Source of the DNA: JAEVLT01 sp964484065
GTDB lineage: Bacteria; Bacillota; Bacilli; Bacillales; Cytobacillaceae
Direction of reading: 5' to 3'
DNA length: 64,000 bases
Assembly: GCA_964484065.1 (NCBI GenBank)
Contig: CAZAEW010000012.1
Coordinates: 10,100 to 74,099 of the forward strand
A model generated the notes under the pieces. It was not told the origin of the DNA and did no database searches. It was given only the letters and a program-made list of their open reading frames with translations. The translations under genes and the position numbers were made by a program. Below are positions 26,973-36,108 of this stretch, piece by piece; positions within the stretch are counted from its first letter, which is position 1, and each line of letters opens with the position of its first letter.

Positions 26973-27554
26973 ATGAACGAGTTTAGTTTTTTAATCATAC
27001 ACGGTCTTTACGGAAGCGGACCTGACCATTGGCAATCATGGCTTTCTCATGAATTAAAGCAGCGCGGCTATCATGTAGAGTATCCTGTCTTTTCCAAATT
27101 TAATTTTCCTAATAAAGAGGTATGGCTTGATGAACTGTCAGATGCAGTACAAAAATTGCCAAGCCGCCATAAAAAAATCGTCATTACCCATAGTCTCGGA
27201 GGAGTACTATGGAATCACTTTGCAGCCCGGCAAAACAGAAAAATAGCGGATCATGTCATTCTTGTTGCACCGCCATCTCCTGTGATCGCAATTCCGGAAG
27301 CCAAATCTTTTTTTCCGGTTCCATTGAACGAAAATAATCTAACAAGGACTGCCGATGAAATTTTATTTGTCCACTCTTCTAACGATCCGTATTGCAGTTT
27401 AGAAGACGCAGAACATTATCGGAAATTAAATCTGCCTTCCGTCACCCTGCCAAACATGGGCCATATCAATACTGAATCAGGCCATGGCAAATGGCCGTGG
27501 ATTCTGGATTTATGCTTAAATATGGCTGAGAAGGATTATGCATATTCGATCTAA
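26973..27554 (+). CDS. YdeN/RBBP9-type alpha/beta hydrolase, 193 aa
   Basis: Small serine hydrolase: IIHGLYGSGPDHWQSWLS opening (8-25), nucleophile in THSLGG (Ser about 72), Asp in NDPY and the terminal His in MGHIN. Preceded by GAGGAGG. The family acts on small esters; the substrate here is unknown. Single gene with a bidirectional terminator shared with tatC. Confidence 0.87.
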   Translation: MNEFSFLIIHGLYGSGPDHWQSWLSHELKQRGYHVEYPVFSKFNFPNKEVWLDELSDAVQKLPSRHKKIVITHSLGGVLWNHFAARQNRKIADHVILVAPPSPVIAIPEAKSFFPVPLNENNLTRTADEILFVHSSNDPYCSLEDAEHYRKLNLPSVTLPNMGHINTESGHGKWPWILDLCLNMAEKDYAYSI

Positions 27555-27555
27555 T

Positions 27556-27597
27556 AAAAAGGGATCTTCCCTTAGTTTAAGGAAGATCCCTTTTTTT
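27556..27597. terminator. Bidirectional terminator between the YdeN-like gene and tatC
   Basis: GGGATCTTCC (27561-27570) and GGAAGATCCC (27581-27590) with A-run and T-run flanks. Confidence 0.9.
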
Positions 27598-28387
27598 ATG
27601 CTTCATTTATCATTTCGTCTTTATCCTGTTTTTCCACTTGCTCTTCTTCATTTTCTTCAAGAGAATATTCGAGTTCCTGACGTTTTAGTTTTCGTTTATA
27701 AACAATTTTAGAGACAATGACACTGACTTCATAAATTAAAATCAGCGGGATCGCAACCGAAATATGAGAAATAAATTCCGGAGGCGAAATCATACTTGCG
27801 ATAATAACCAAGATGAAATAGGCATATTTCCGTAGTTTTGAAACGGTATAAGGATTGACAATTCCAAGTGACGTTAAGAACATCATCACAAGCGGCATCT
27901 CAAATGCGATTCCAAATGGCAGAGTAATATTCAGCAAGAAACTAAAATATTTTTCTGCTGTAAAGCTGGTTTCCATTATTCCGCTTCCTAAATTAACGAG
28001 AAATCTCATGATGTTAGGAAAGATAAAGAAATATCCGAAAGCAAGACCTGAGATAAACAAAAGAAACAGGGCTGGTATATAGGCTAATGCCGCTTTTCTT
28101 TCAAAAGGTCTTAAGGCAGGCTTAACAAACAGCCACAGCTGCCATCCGATAACAGGAATCGTCCCGGCAAGGGCCACCACTCCTGCCAAATTAAAGTAGA
28201 CCTTGATAACATCGCTGGGCCCCAAAACTAACAGCTTATAATGAAAGTTGCCCAGAAAAAAAAGATAAATATTTTTTATAAAACAAAGCGCAATAACTAG
28301 GAAAATTACGAAAGCAATCGCGGAAATAATGATTCTCTTCCTGAGTTCATCTAAATGTTCAACAATATTAAGTTCTTTATCAGCCAA
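27596..28387 (-). CDS. tatC: Twin-arginine translocase subunit TatC, 263 aa
   Basis: Six membrane helices and TatC motifs: the N-terminal HLDELRKRI (10-18), a conserved FKP-like loop (VKPALRPFERK) and the Phe/Glu stretch before helix 4 (GIAFEMPLV). TTG start at 28387 with GGAAGTGG ahead. It forms the receptor for folded RR-signal proteins. No tatA is adjacent, which is unusual for Bacillus, where tatA and tatC normally pair; tatA must lie elsewhere. Confidence 0.93.
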   Translation of the reverse strand: MADKELNIVEHLDELRKRIIISAIAFVIFLVIALCFIKNIYLFFLGNFHYKLLVLGPSDVIKVYFNLAGVVALAGTIPVIGWQLWLFVKPALRPFERKAALAYIPALFLLFISGLAFGYFFIFPNIMRFLVNLGSGIMETSFTAEKYFSFLLNITLPFGIAFEMPLVMMFLTSLGIVNPYTVSKLRKYAYFILVIIASMISPPEFISHISVAIPLILIYEVSVIVSKIVYKRKLKRQELEYSLEENEEEQVEKQDKDEMINEA

Positions 28388-28496
28388 GATGCGCCACTTC
28401 CATTCAAGAATGTGTTTTACGTCTACAACTGAATTATAAAGTTTCGCCGCACGCTCGTAAATAAGAAGTTAATGATTTACAAAAAACAACTGGTCC

Positions 28497-30026
28497 TTAG
28501 TTTTCTGCCAGCGGCTTTACTGCCCGCTTTGTTTCTGCTTTTCCTTCTCCTACATCTTCTCCCTGTTTGGATCGCTTGATTAAGAAGGCCAGAACTAGTG
28601 CAATACAGGCTATGCCAACGGATACTAAGAAAGCATCATTAATCCCTTCAAGCATTGCTTTCATCGTTATTTGCTGCTTCATTTCAGCCAGCATCTGCGG
28701 TGTCGGCTGGCCAGTCAAGTGCTTCATTGCGTCTGCTGCCAAATCTTTTGCATGCGTTTTAGTGCGGTTTGACATAATGGTCACCAGCAAGGCAGAGCCG
28801 ATAGCGCCGGACACCTGCTGCATCGTATTGTTCATCGCCGTTCCGTGCGGATAGAAACGGGCCGGCAACTGGTTTAATCCGTTTGTCATGACCGGCATCA
28901 TGACCATCGACATTCCAAACATCCGTGCTGAGTATATTAGGATTAATTCTGTATAAGTGGTATCCAAGGTTAATTTGCTTAAAAAATAACTTGTCAGCGT
29001 GACAATCGTAAGACCGATAATGGCTAAAACCCTGCCGCCGAACTTGTCAAACAATTTTCCGGTTATAGGCGACATGATCCCCATTAAAAGGGCGCCAGGA
29101 AGCAGCAATAGCCCTGAATGAAACGGTGAAATTCCGCGAATCGTCTGTACATAAATCGGCAAAAGCAGCATGGCGGAAAACATCGCCATGGTAATGAAAA
29201 TCGAAATGGCTGATGACAAAGCAAACATCGGGTATTTATAAACCCGGAAATTGAGCATCGGATTGTCAATCTTAAGCTGTCGGATAATGAACGAGATCAA
29301 TGAAACAGCGCCCACAGCGATGGTCAAATAAACCTCAGGACTGTCCCAGCCTTTGTTCCCCGCTGAGCTGAAGCCATATAGCAGACCGCCAAATCCGATA
29401 CTGGAAAGAACAAGCGAAAACCAATCCAGCTTTAACGCTGATTTTTCTTTTTTATCCTTCAGTAAGAAAATGGCAATCAATAATACGATAAAGGCAATCG
29501 GTGTTACTAAGTGGAACAAAATTCTCCAATTGTTGTGCTCAATCAGCCAGCCGGATAATGTTGGTCCGACCGCAGGGGCAAAGATAAATACTAATCCAAA
29601 AAGCCCCATGACACCGCCTCTTTTTTCAACAGGAAAGCTGGTAAGCATCACATTCATTAACAGCGGCATCATGATGGCCGAGCCAGAAGCCTGCAGAACC
29701 CTGCCGATTAAGAGAATCTGAAAAATGTGTGCAAAACCTGCTACGATGGTCCCGGCTGTAAATAGGATCATTGCCGTTAAAAACAAGCGGCGGACTGAAA
29801 ATTTTTGTATCAGAAAAGCCGTTGTTGGAATCATAATGCCGTTTACGAGCATATAACCCGTTGCCAGCCATTGAACCGTTGACGCTGAGATTTTTAAATC
29901 CTTCATGATCGATGGCAGCGCAACGTTTAATAACGTTTCATTTAACATGGAAATAAAGGCGCCAATCAACAGGATAGCAATAATCCCATAAGGCGGCTTA
30001 TTTTCCTTTGGTATTGTAGTACTCAA
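28497..30026 (-). CDS. DHA2-family multidrug efflux MFS transporter, 509 aa
   Basis: Fourteen predicted membrane helices, EmrB/QacA-type, with motif C in APAVGPTLSGW (about 148-158) and a motif D-like start LNETLLNVALPSI. The TTG at 30026 (MSTTIPKENK) is chosen as start because GAGGAGG precedes it by eight bases. Proton-driven drug export from the cytoplasm. Divergent from a TetR gene, its probable repressor. Confidence 0.87.
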   Translation of the reverse strand: MSTTIPKENKPPYGIIAILLIGAFISMLNETLLNVALPSIMKDLKISASTVQWLATGYMLVNGIMIPTTAFLIQKFSVRRLFLTAMILFTAGTIVAGFAHIFQILLIGRVLQASGSAIMMPLLMNVMLTSFPVEKRGGVMGLFGLVFIFAPAVGPTLSGWLIEHNNWRILFHLVTPIAFIVLLIAIFLLKDKKEKSALKLDWFSLVLSSIGFGGLLYGFSSAGNKGWDSPEVYLTIAVGAVSLISFIIRQLKIDNPMLNFRVYKYPMFALSSAISIFITMAMFSAMLLLPIYVQTIRGISPFHSGLLLLPGALLMGIMSPITGKLFDKFGGRVLAIIGLTIVTLTSYFLSKLTLDTTYTELILIYSARMFGMSMVMMPVMTNGLNQLPARFYPHGTAMNNTMQQVSGAIGSALLVTIMSNRTKTHAKDLAADAMKHLTGQPTPQMLAEMKQQITMKAMLEGINDAFLVSVGIACIALVLAFLIKRSKQGEDVGEGKAETKRAVKPLAEN

Positions 30027-30214
30027 TTTATGTTCCTCCTCTATGAACAAGCAGTCTAAAATTTTATACTCTTATTTCATGCAAAAACAATCTTATACCA
30101 CCGGTTCAATTTTTGCAATTGAAAAAGATTGGATTTTTCATGTTTGTAATCTTCATAAAAATAAGCTAGTATATTTTTAGACAATAGGTATAATCTTTTA
30201 TTCAGGTGATGTAT

Positions 30215-31111
30215 ATGAATGACCGCAAGCAGCATGTCATAAAGACAGCGCTCGAATTATTTATTGAAAAAGGCTATCAAGCCACATCGATTCAGGATAT
30301 TTTAGACGACAGCGGAATATCCAAGGGAACGTTTTATAATTATTTTTCATCCAAAGGGGAATTGGCAAAAGCCATTTTTAAATCGCTCCATTTGAACCTG
30401 AACAAGCAAATAAACGACTTATTAATTGGACAGGACCGATCAGATATTGAAATCTTCATCAAACAAATTGAACTGCAAATGAAAATGAATCGGAAGAATA
30501 AGTTATTCGCATTGGTAGAAGAAATTTTTGTCTCCAATGACACCGATATGAAGAAATTTGTTAAACAAGTACAATTGATTCAATTAAAATGGTATTACAA
30601 TCGGTTTATTGACCTTTTTGGCGAGGAGAAAAAGCCTTATCTATTAGACTGCGCCGTGATATTTTTAGGGATTTTGCATCATCATTTTCACTTCCAGCTG
30701 ATGGCAAGCGGCAGCAGCCGTGTTGAACCTGTTATTCGTTATTCCGTTAACCGCATCGTGACGGTCGTTGATGAATTAGCGGAAACAGGTGAGCAGCTGC
30801 TGGATCCGGATCTGATGGAAAAATGGGTGCCAGGTACCATGCATAACTGCAGCGAACTAAAGAACAAATTGCTGGAGACCATTGCCAGGTTAAAATCCTC
30901 CATCCAAAAAGGAATTGAAATCGAAAGAGAACAATCACAATACATTGAACTTCTGGATTTTATTCAAGAAGAGGCAGTAAATTCAAACACTCCCCGGCAA
31001 TTTGTGATTGAAAGTGCATTGCTTACCTTAAAAACAATGAAAGATTCTTCTTGCCAAAAAGAGCTGAACCGGCTGGAAAAAACAGTCTGTGAATACCTTT
31101 CAAAAGTATAA
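30215..31111 (+). CDS. TetR-family regulator of the adjacent efflux pump, 298 aa
   Basis: N-terminal TetR helix-turn-helix: KTALELFIEKGYQATSIQDI and SGISKGTFYNYFSSKGEL (about 9-50). The C-terminal ligand domain is unusually long (about 240 residues against 130-150 usual). Start at 30215 with AGGTGATG ahead. The 190-base divergent gap holds TTATACC and GGTATAA in opposite orientation (near 30093 and 30187), a possible operator pair. Confidence 0.85.
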   Translation: MNDRKQHVIKTALELFIEKGYQATSIQDILDDSGISKGTFYNYFSSKGELAKAIFKSLHLNLNKQINDLLIGQDRSDIEIFIKQIELQMKMNRKNKLFALVEEIFVSNDTDMKKFVKQVQLIQLKWYYNRFIDLFGEEKKPYLLDCAVIFLGILHHHFHFQLMASGSSRVEPVIRYSVNRIVTVVDELAETGEQLLDPDLMEKWVPGTMHNCSELKNKLLETIARLKSSIQKGIEIEREQSQYIELLDFIQEEAVNSNTPRQFVIESALLTLKTMKDSSCQKELNRLEKTVCEYLSKV

Positions 31112-31139
31112 CCTAGCCCAAAATGGACTAGGTTATTTT
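31108..31139. terminator. Bidirectional terminator between the TetR gene and adhB
   Basis: AACCTAG (31110-31116) and CTAGGTT (31128-31134) with TATTTTA following. Confidence 0.7.
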
Positions 31140-32274
31140 AAGGCTTTAGCACCACTTTGATGCATCCATCGGTGCGAGTATCGAAGACTTCATACCCATG
31201 CTTTGCTTGATCCAAGGGTAAGACATGGGTCACAATATCACTCGGATCCACTTTCCCCTCTGCAATTAAATCATAGAGGAAAGGCATATAAGGAATAACC
31301 GGCGCTTGGCCCATTTTTAAATCCACATTTCGCTGAAAAAAATCTCCCAGCGGGAATGCATTGTATCTTCCGCCATATACACCTGTTATTTGGACGGTTC
31401 CTCCTTTGCGCACTGCCTGTGAGGCGATCACAATCCCGCCCATTGCCCCGCCATGAAGCTTCATGCCGGTAGCAAGAAATTCCATCGGGGTCATTTTCCC
31501 GCTCATACCGGTACAATCAATCACAACATCTGCGCCGCCCTTGGTAATTTCCTTCAAATATTCTCCGGCATTTTCCTGGCTTTCAAAATTCACCGTTTCC
31601 ACCTTGTTGGTGCGCTTCGCGTGCTCGAGTCGGTAGCCAACATAATCAACTGCAATCACGCGCTTCGCTCCTTCCAGCCAAGCAAACTTCTGCGCCAGCA
31701 ACCCCACAGGCCCGCAGCCCAAGATGACAACTGTATCATCCGGTTTCATTCCGGAATGATCCACACTCCAGTAGGCTGTTCCCGCTGCATCTGCAAGCAG
31801 TACCAATTTTTCATCCTCTACTTCACTGTTTTCAGGAATTTTAAAAGGAGTAAAATTTCCAAAAGGTACGCGCATATATTCAGCCTGTCCTCCGGCAAAT
31901 CCCCCTGTTGTTTCCGAATAGCCGAAAAAACCTCCCATCTCTCCATGGGGATTGGAATTATCGCATTGGCTTGTTAAGTCATGGGTGCAGTACCAGCAAT
32001 GCCCGCAGCTGACGTTAAAAGGAATAATGACACGATCTCCTTTTTTCAGCTTTGATACTTCCGGACCGGTTTCTTCGACAATCCCCATCGGCTCATGTCC
32101 TATCACATAGTCCGTTGGCAAATTAGGAATCATGGCATGAAGCAAGTGCAAATCAGACCCGCAAATGGCGGTGGTGGTAATTTTGACAATAATATCATCC
32201 GGATTTTTAATTTGGGGATCCTTCACATCTGTAACTTCTATATTTTTGATTCCCTGATATGTAACAGCCTTCAT
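31138..32274 (-). CDS. adhB: Zinc-dependent alcohol dehydrogenase AdhB, 378 aa
   Basis: Medium-chain dehydrogenase: catalytic zinc Cys in CGSDLH, GHEPMG, structural-zinc region CGHCWYC..QC, and cofactor motif LGCGPVGLLAQ (about 185). Length equals B. subtilis AdhB. Its neighbours, CotF-like genes of the yraD-G type, are the same as in B. subtilis, which supports the name. Substrate probably a short alcohol or aldehyde; linkage to spore coat genes suggests expression during sporulation. A 17-base gap separates it from the upstream coat-like gene. Confidence 0.88.
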   Translation of the reverse strand: MKAVTYQGIKNIEVTDVKDPQIKNPDDIIVKITTTAICGSDLHLLHAMIPNLPTDYVIGHEPMGIVEETGPEVSKLKKGDRVIIPFNVSCGHCWYCTHDLTSQCDNSNPHGEMGGFFGYSETTGGFAGGQAEYMRVPFGNFTPFKIPENSEVEDEKLVLLADAAGTAYWSVDHSGMKPDDTVVILGCGPVGLLAQKFAWLEGAKRVIAVDYVGYRLEHAKRTNKVETVNFESQENAGEYLKEITKGGADVVIDCTGMSGKMTPMEFLATGMKLHGGAMGGIVIASQAVRKGGTVQITGVYGGRYNAFPLGDFFQRNVDLKMGQAPVIPYMPFLYDLIAEGKVDPSDIVTHVLPLDQAKHGYEVFDTRTDGCIKVVLKP

Positions 32275-32291
32275 TCGTCACCTGCCTCCTT

Positions 32292-32651
32292 CTATTTATT
32301 AGGTGTTGCAAACATGCCGCGCCTGTCCGTATCATTCGGAAAGAGATTCAAACCGGCAATTTTCACAGCGGTCTCTGCCGCCTTCAAATCGATCGGGTAT
32401 TGTTCCTTCAGATTATAGGGATGAAACCACCCTTTATTGATCATCAAATCCGTTATTTCACTGTGCAAATCTATTGCCTTTTCCAGTTGCCTGGATAAAG
32501 CTTTTCTCAGTTCCGGATCTGCTGTTTCCGTAATTGCCAATGCATAGGTTCTCACACCTGTTTTTACCGTCATTAAAAAGTCCATAGCGATAGCCGAATC
32601 AGCAAGATTGGGCATTCCCTCCGCATTTCGCGGATCCAGGTAATCCTCCAT
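32292..32651 (-). CDS. yraF: CotF-like spore coat protein (YraF-like), 119 aa
   Basis: CotF-family helical-bundle sequence: AIAMDFLMTVKTGVRTYALA, then ITETADPELRKALSRQLE and MINKGWFHPYNLKEQ. Same family as the protein at 33333-33632 on the opposite strand. Close to adhB on the same strand, matching the yraF-adhB order in B. subtilis. Expected in the spore coat. Confidence 0.8.
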   Translation of the reverse strand: MEDYLDPRNAEGMPNLADSAIAMDFLMTVKTGVRTYALAITETADPELRKALSRQLEKAIDLHSEITDLMINKGWFHPYNLKEQYPIDLKAAETAVKIAGLNLFPNDTDRRGMFATPNK

Positions 32652-32764
32652 TTGTTCACCCCCTATTGCAGTGGATTTTCTTTAGCTAATGGGAAAGGAT
32701 AAATTTCCAACAAATTTATCCTTTCCCACTACGCATATGTGCCACTTCCCCTCTGTCTTCGCAT

Positions 32765-32980
32765 TTAATGCTTGCCAATAGGCGAGTGTTCTTTATAAAA
32801 ACTTAACAGTTCATTTACATCCATAATGGATTGCTGCACATCTTTTTCCATTAATGCCTTCAAGTCATTATCAAAGCAAATACCTTGCATCAGTTTTGAG
32901 CGGAGCAGCCAAATCGTTTTTAAGTTAAGAATTTCGTGTGTTTCCATTGTCTCATGCAGTGCCAGTTTTTCTTGATTCAA
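32765..32980 (-). CDS. yraG: CotF-like spore coat protein, small N-terminal-type partner (YraG-like), 71 aa
   Basis: Charged helical protein with LHETMETHEILNLKTIWLL, clearly related to the opposite-strand protein at 33130-33333 (YHETLEVHELLTFKNLCL). Small partner gene of the 119-residue CotF-like protein; 113 bases separate them. GGGAGGT lies upstream of the start. Confidence 0.72.
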   Translation of the reverse strand: MNQEKLALHETMETHEILNLKTIWLLRSKLMQGICFDNDLKALMEKDVQQSIMDVNELLSFYKEHSPIGKH

Positions 32981-33129
32981 TCGGGTACACCTCCCATCAG
33001 TCGCAAAGCTATTTTCCCCTATTAATCTGCGCTTTTATGCAATAGGTACTTACAAAGTTCTTCATGAATAATCGCTTGGGTCCATTGAAAAAATAAAGCA
33101 GAGATAAATACCGATTGGGGAGGAAAAAA

Positions 33130-33333
33130 ATGTTCAAACATTTAGGCTATCATGAAACACTTGAAGTACATGAGTTATTAACCTTCAAAAATCTCTGCCT
33201 TACAAAAGCCACAAGCATGAGTGCATTAATACAAGATGAAGAATTAAAAAACCTGTTTTCCAATGATATTGATCTTGGAACAAGACATATTCAACAGCTG
33301 CAGCAGTTTTTAACGATTCGGAGGGAACATTAA
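33130..33333 (+). CDS. yraE: CotF-like small spore coat protein (YraE-like), 67 aa
   Basis: Start at 33130 with GGGGAGG six bases ahead. The YHETLEVHELLTFKNLCLTK motif matches the minus-strand paralogue. Size matches B. subtilis YraE. The stop TAA overlaps the next start (TAATG), so the pair is translationally coupled. Promoter should lie in 32981-33129; ATGAATA near 33064 could be part of a forespore sigma site. Confidence 0.75.
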   Translation: MFKHLGYHETLEVHELLTFKNLCLTKATSMSALIQDEELKNLFSNDIDLGTRHIQQLQQFLTIRREH

Positions 33334-33632
33334 TGAACGGTTTGATTCAAAACTTAATAGGAATGGGCGGGATGACGGATCAGGTCATAGCTGCCGATTT
33401 TTTAGTATCGGCAAAAGCAGGGGTGCAAAATTACGCGATTGCAATAACGGAAACAGCGACGCCGGAATTAAAGGCGGCCTTAAAAGAACAGCTTTTTGCG
33501 GCAATCCAAACCCACGAAAAAATCACCCATTACATGATTTCCAAAGGATATTATCATCCGCATGATTTAAAAGAACAGTTAAACGTTGATTTTACTGCAA
33601 CAGAAACTGCGTTAAATTTGGCGGAACAATGA
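33333..33632 (+). CDS. yraD: CotF-like spore coat protein (YraD-like), 99 aa
   Basis: QVIAADFLVSAKAGVQNYAI, ITETATPELKAALKEQLF and MISKGYYHPHDLKEQ align with the minus-strand 119-residue protein. Exactly the length of B. subtilis YraD. Translationally coupled to the preceding small gene. Confidence 0.78.
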   Translation: MNGLIQNLIGMGGMTDQVIAADFLVSAKAGVQNYAIAITETATPELKAALKEQLFAAIQTHEKITHYMISKGYYHPHDLKEQLNVDFTATETALNLAEQ

Positions 33633-33782
33633 AAAAACACTTTGGGAGGAGGCTGGTTCTTTCTCCCCTGCTTCGCTCTCAAGAAAAATTTGGTGATTTT
33701 TGTCGTTGACATGCTCCCATTGAATTGATAAGATTTTTTTAATTGAAAAAGTTCGCGATGAAGGTTGTGGGTAAAACTACGG

Positions 33783-33866
33783 CTGGAGCAGCTTCTGGAG
33801 AGACCGGAATGAACGGCGCCGAAGGATTCACAATCTCAGGCAAAAGGACAGGAGAAGATCATGTGC
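33783..33866 (+). promoter_or_regulatory. Glycine riboswitch, single aptamer
   Basis: Conserved core in order: CTTCTGGAGAGACCGG, CGGCGCCGAAGGATT, CAATCTCAGGCAAAAGGA, CAGGAGAAG. The outer stem CTTCT/AGAAG closes it. Only one aptamer is visible where most glycine riboswitches have two; 33742-33782 may form a partial second one. A terminator follows at 33898, so glycine probably promotes readthrough into the ACT and UPF0210 genes. Confidence 0.88.
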
Positions 33867-33897
33867 AGCACAAGCACACTCTTCTATTGTTTTGTCT

Positions 33898-33927
33898 AAG
33901 ATTGGAGCATCTCCAATCTTTTTTTAT
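33898..33927 (+). terminator. Terminator of the glycine riboswitch expression platform
   Basis: AAGATTGGAG and CTCCAATCTT pair around CAT, followed by a T-run, 20 bases before the ACT-domain gene. Confidence 0.88.
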
Positions 33928-33947
33928 TTTTAATCGAGGTGGAAGAC

Positions 33948-34223
33948 ATGGAAAAGAGAAGAGCAGTTGTCAGTGTAATTGGAAAGGATCAAGTCGGGAT
34001 CATCTCAAAGGTAACAACCGTTTTAGCTGAAAACAAAATGAACATCCTAGATATCAGCCAAACGATTTTACAAGACTTTTTTACAATGATGATGATCATC
34101 GATGTATCAAAAGGGGAAAATTTAAATAAACTCCGTGAGGAACTGAACGCTGTAGCCGAGGATATGGGATTAAAAATCAACATTCAGCTTGAAGAAATAT
34201 TCCAGGCAATGCATCGAATTTAA
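33948..34223 (+). CDS. ACT-domain protein (UPF0237 type), 91 aa
   Basis: One ACT domain: RAVVSVIGKDQVGIISKVTT opening and an FTMMMIID strand. Start at 33948 with GAGGTGG ahead. ACT domains bind amino acids; with a glycine riboswitch upstream, glycine or a related amino acid is a reasonable ligand (inference). Followed after 19 bases by the UPF0210 gene, its usual partner. Confidence 0.87.
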   Translation: MEKRRAVVSVIGKDQVGIISKVTTVLAENKMNILDISQTILQDFFTMMMIIDVSKGENLNKLREELNAVAEDMGLKINIQLEEIFQAMHRI

Positions 34224-34242
34224 GTGAAGGGGAAGATACAGA

Positions 34243-35604
34243 ATGCCAATTGCAATGGATGAAATACTCCAAACGATCCGCATGGTTCAGATGGAGAATT
34301 TAGATATCCGCACGGTAACAATGGGCATCAGCCTCCGTGACTGTGCCGATTCCAATTTTGAAAAAATGAAGCATAATGTTTTTGCCAAAATAACCAAATA
34401 TGCACAGAATCTAAAAACAGTCGTAGAAGAAACAGAAAAAGAATTCGGTGTGCCGATTATTAATAAACGAATCTCGATCACGCCAATTGCAGAAATTCTC
34501 GGAAATGCCACAGTAGCCCAAACCATTGAATTAGCCAAAACACTGGATTCCGCAGCAAAAAAGCTGGGTGTCGATTTTATCGGCGGTTTTTCAGCACTTA
34601 TACATAAAGGGTTATCAAAGGGTGATGAAACACTGCTTGAGGCACTTCCTGCTGCACTTAGTGTCACAGAACGGGTCTGTTCATCGATTTCAGTTGCGAC
34701 AACACGGACTGGAATCAATATGGATGCTGTCCGCAAGCTCGGCTTTCTCATTAAAGATGCTGCAGAACTGACGAGAGACCAAAACGGGCTCGCCTGTGCC
34801 AAGCTGGTTGTTTTTTGCAACCCTGTTGAGGACAATCCGTTTATGGCAGGTGCGTTCCACGGCGCTGGCGAAGGAGAAGCCGTCATTAATGTCGGCGTCA
34901 GCGGTCCCGGTGTTGTCCTGAATGCCTTAAAACGCCATCCTGAAGCAGACCTTGGTGAAGTTTCCGATATTATCAAGAAAACTGCATTCAAAATAACCCG
35001 GGCTGGCGAACTGATTGGCCGTATCGTTGCAAAACGGCTCGGCATCCCCTTCGGAATTATGGATCTTTCACTTGCACCGACGAATGCAATCAATGACAGT
35101 GTTGCTGATATCCTTGAAGAAATCGGCCTTGAACGCGTTGGAACCCACGGCACGATTGCTGCCCTTGCACTTATGAATGATGCGGTAAAAAAAGGCGGGG
35201 CAATGGCAAGCTCGTATGTTGGGGGGTTGAGCGGAGCGTTTATTCCGGTCAGTGAAGACAACGGAATGATTCGCGGTGTCGTTGACGGAGCACTTAGCTT
35301 ATCCAAGCTCGAAGCAATGACATGCGTTTGTTCAGTCGGCCTTGATATGATTGCATTAACCGGCGATGTTACACCGGCAACTCTTTCTGCGATTATTGCC
35401 GATGAAGCGGCAATTGGGATGATCAATAAGAAAACAACCGCTGTCAGAGTCATCCCTGTGCCTGGCAAAAAGGAAGGAGACATGGTGGAGTTTGGCGGCC
35501 TTCTCGGCAGAGCCCCGGTAATGGGTGTCAATGCCTACAGCCCGGAAAAAATGATTAACCGCGGCGGAAGAATCCCTGCCCCGCTTCAGGCGCTAATAAA
35601 TTAA
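34243..35604 (+). CDS. UPF0210 (DUF711/PFL-like) family protein, 453 aa
   Basis: Full-length member of UPF0210: EILQTIRMVQMENLDIRTVT near the N-terminus, FCNPVEDNPFMAGAFHGAGE (about 202-221) and a C-terminal VIPVPGKKEGD. Cytoplasmic, function unknown. Start could also be the Met four codons later. The pair ACT-UPF0210 is conserved in many bacteria; the riboswitch control here links it to glycine level. Confidence 0.87.
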   Translation: MPIAMDEILQTIRMVQMENLDIRTVTMGISLRDCADSNFEKMKHNVFAKITKYAQNLKTVVEETEKEFGVPIINKRISITPIAEILGNATVAQTIELAKTLDSAAKKLGVDFIGGFSALIHKGLSKGDETLLEALPAALSVTERVCSSISVATTRTGINMDAVRKLGFLIKDAAELTRDQNGLACAKLVVFCNPVEDNPFMAGAFHGAGEGEAVINVGVSGPGVVLNALKRHPEADLGEVSDIIKKTAFKITRAGELIGRIVAKRLGIPFGIMDLSLAPTNAINDSVADILEEIGLERVGTHGTIAALALMNDAVKKGGAMASSYVGGLSGAFIPVSEDNGMIRGVVDGALSLSKLEAMTCVCSVGLDMIALTGDVTPATLSAIIADEAAIGMINKKTTAVRVIPVPGKKEGDMVEFGGLLGRAPVMGVNAYSPEKMINRGGRIPAPLQALIN

Positions 35605-35611
35605 ACATGTA

Positions 35612-35653
35612 AACAAGGGACAGGCTTGGTCGAAACAGACACTGTCCCTTGTT
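35612..35653. terminator. Bidirectional terminator after the UPF0210 gene
   Basis: AACAAGGGACAG (35612-35623) and CTGTCCCTTGTT (35642-35653) pair perfectly; it abuts the stop of the convergent SRPBCC gene. Confidence 0.85.
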
Positions 35654-36086
35654 ATTTAAACTTTTCCGCGATCGCGGCAGTAATTTCTTTTGCCGTTTTC
35701 GGAATCGACGTTTTTAACACCTTATTGATTACTTTCCCCATCTTTCCTTCTGCCTGAATATCAAGAAATCCCGTCATCTTTGTACGATTCCCGCCGAGAT
35801 CTTCCGCTTGAAAATAGCCGTTCCCGGAAAACTTATCGTTTAGACCCCGCAAATTAAAAGTGACTTTGGTCGGCTCAACCCACTCCTTTATCGTAACGAG
35901 CAAGCTGACCTTCTTTTTGATAATTCCAAGATCTTGATAAAACTCCCATGTTGATTGGCGCTCACTGAATTTTTTATGGGAAATGTATCCGGGGATAAGC
36001 GGAGCCCAATTATCCATATCTTTGACAAAGCTCCATACCTTTTCAATCGGCAGTTCAATAATCTCTTGATGCATTCCGCTCGGCAT
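35652..36086 (-). CDS. CoxG/SRPBCC-family protein, 144 aa
   Basis: Begins with IIELPIEKVWSFVKDMDNWAPLIPGY, the CoxG-like start of the START/SRPBCC fold, and ends with a basic helix. AAGGAAAAAGGA precedes the ATG. The family binds hydrophobic ligands or assists molybdoenzyme maturation; no cox genes are nearby, so the role is open. Confidence 0.8.
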   Translation of the reverse strand: MPSGMHQEIIELPIEKVWSFVKDMDNWAPLIPGYISHKKFSERQSTWEFYQDLGIIKKKVSLLVTIKEWVEPTKVTFNLRGLNDKFSGNGYFQAEDLGGNRTKMTGFLDIQAEGKMGKVINKVLKTSIPKTAKEITAAIAEKFK

Positions 36087-36108
36087 TCCTTTTTCCTTCT
36101 TTCTGCAA

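Noticed and set aside
33743..34030. 95-codon plus-strand ORF
   Set aside because: It coincides with the glycine riboswitch and terminator and overlaps the real ACT gene in another frame.
34287..35531. 414-codon ORF on the minus strand
   Set aside because: Antisense shadow of the UPF0210 gene; no family similarity, while the plus frame is a full conserved protein with ribosome site and riboswitch.
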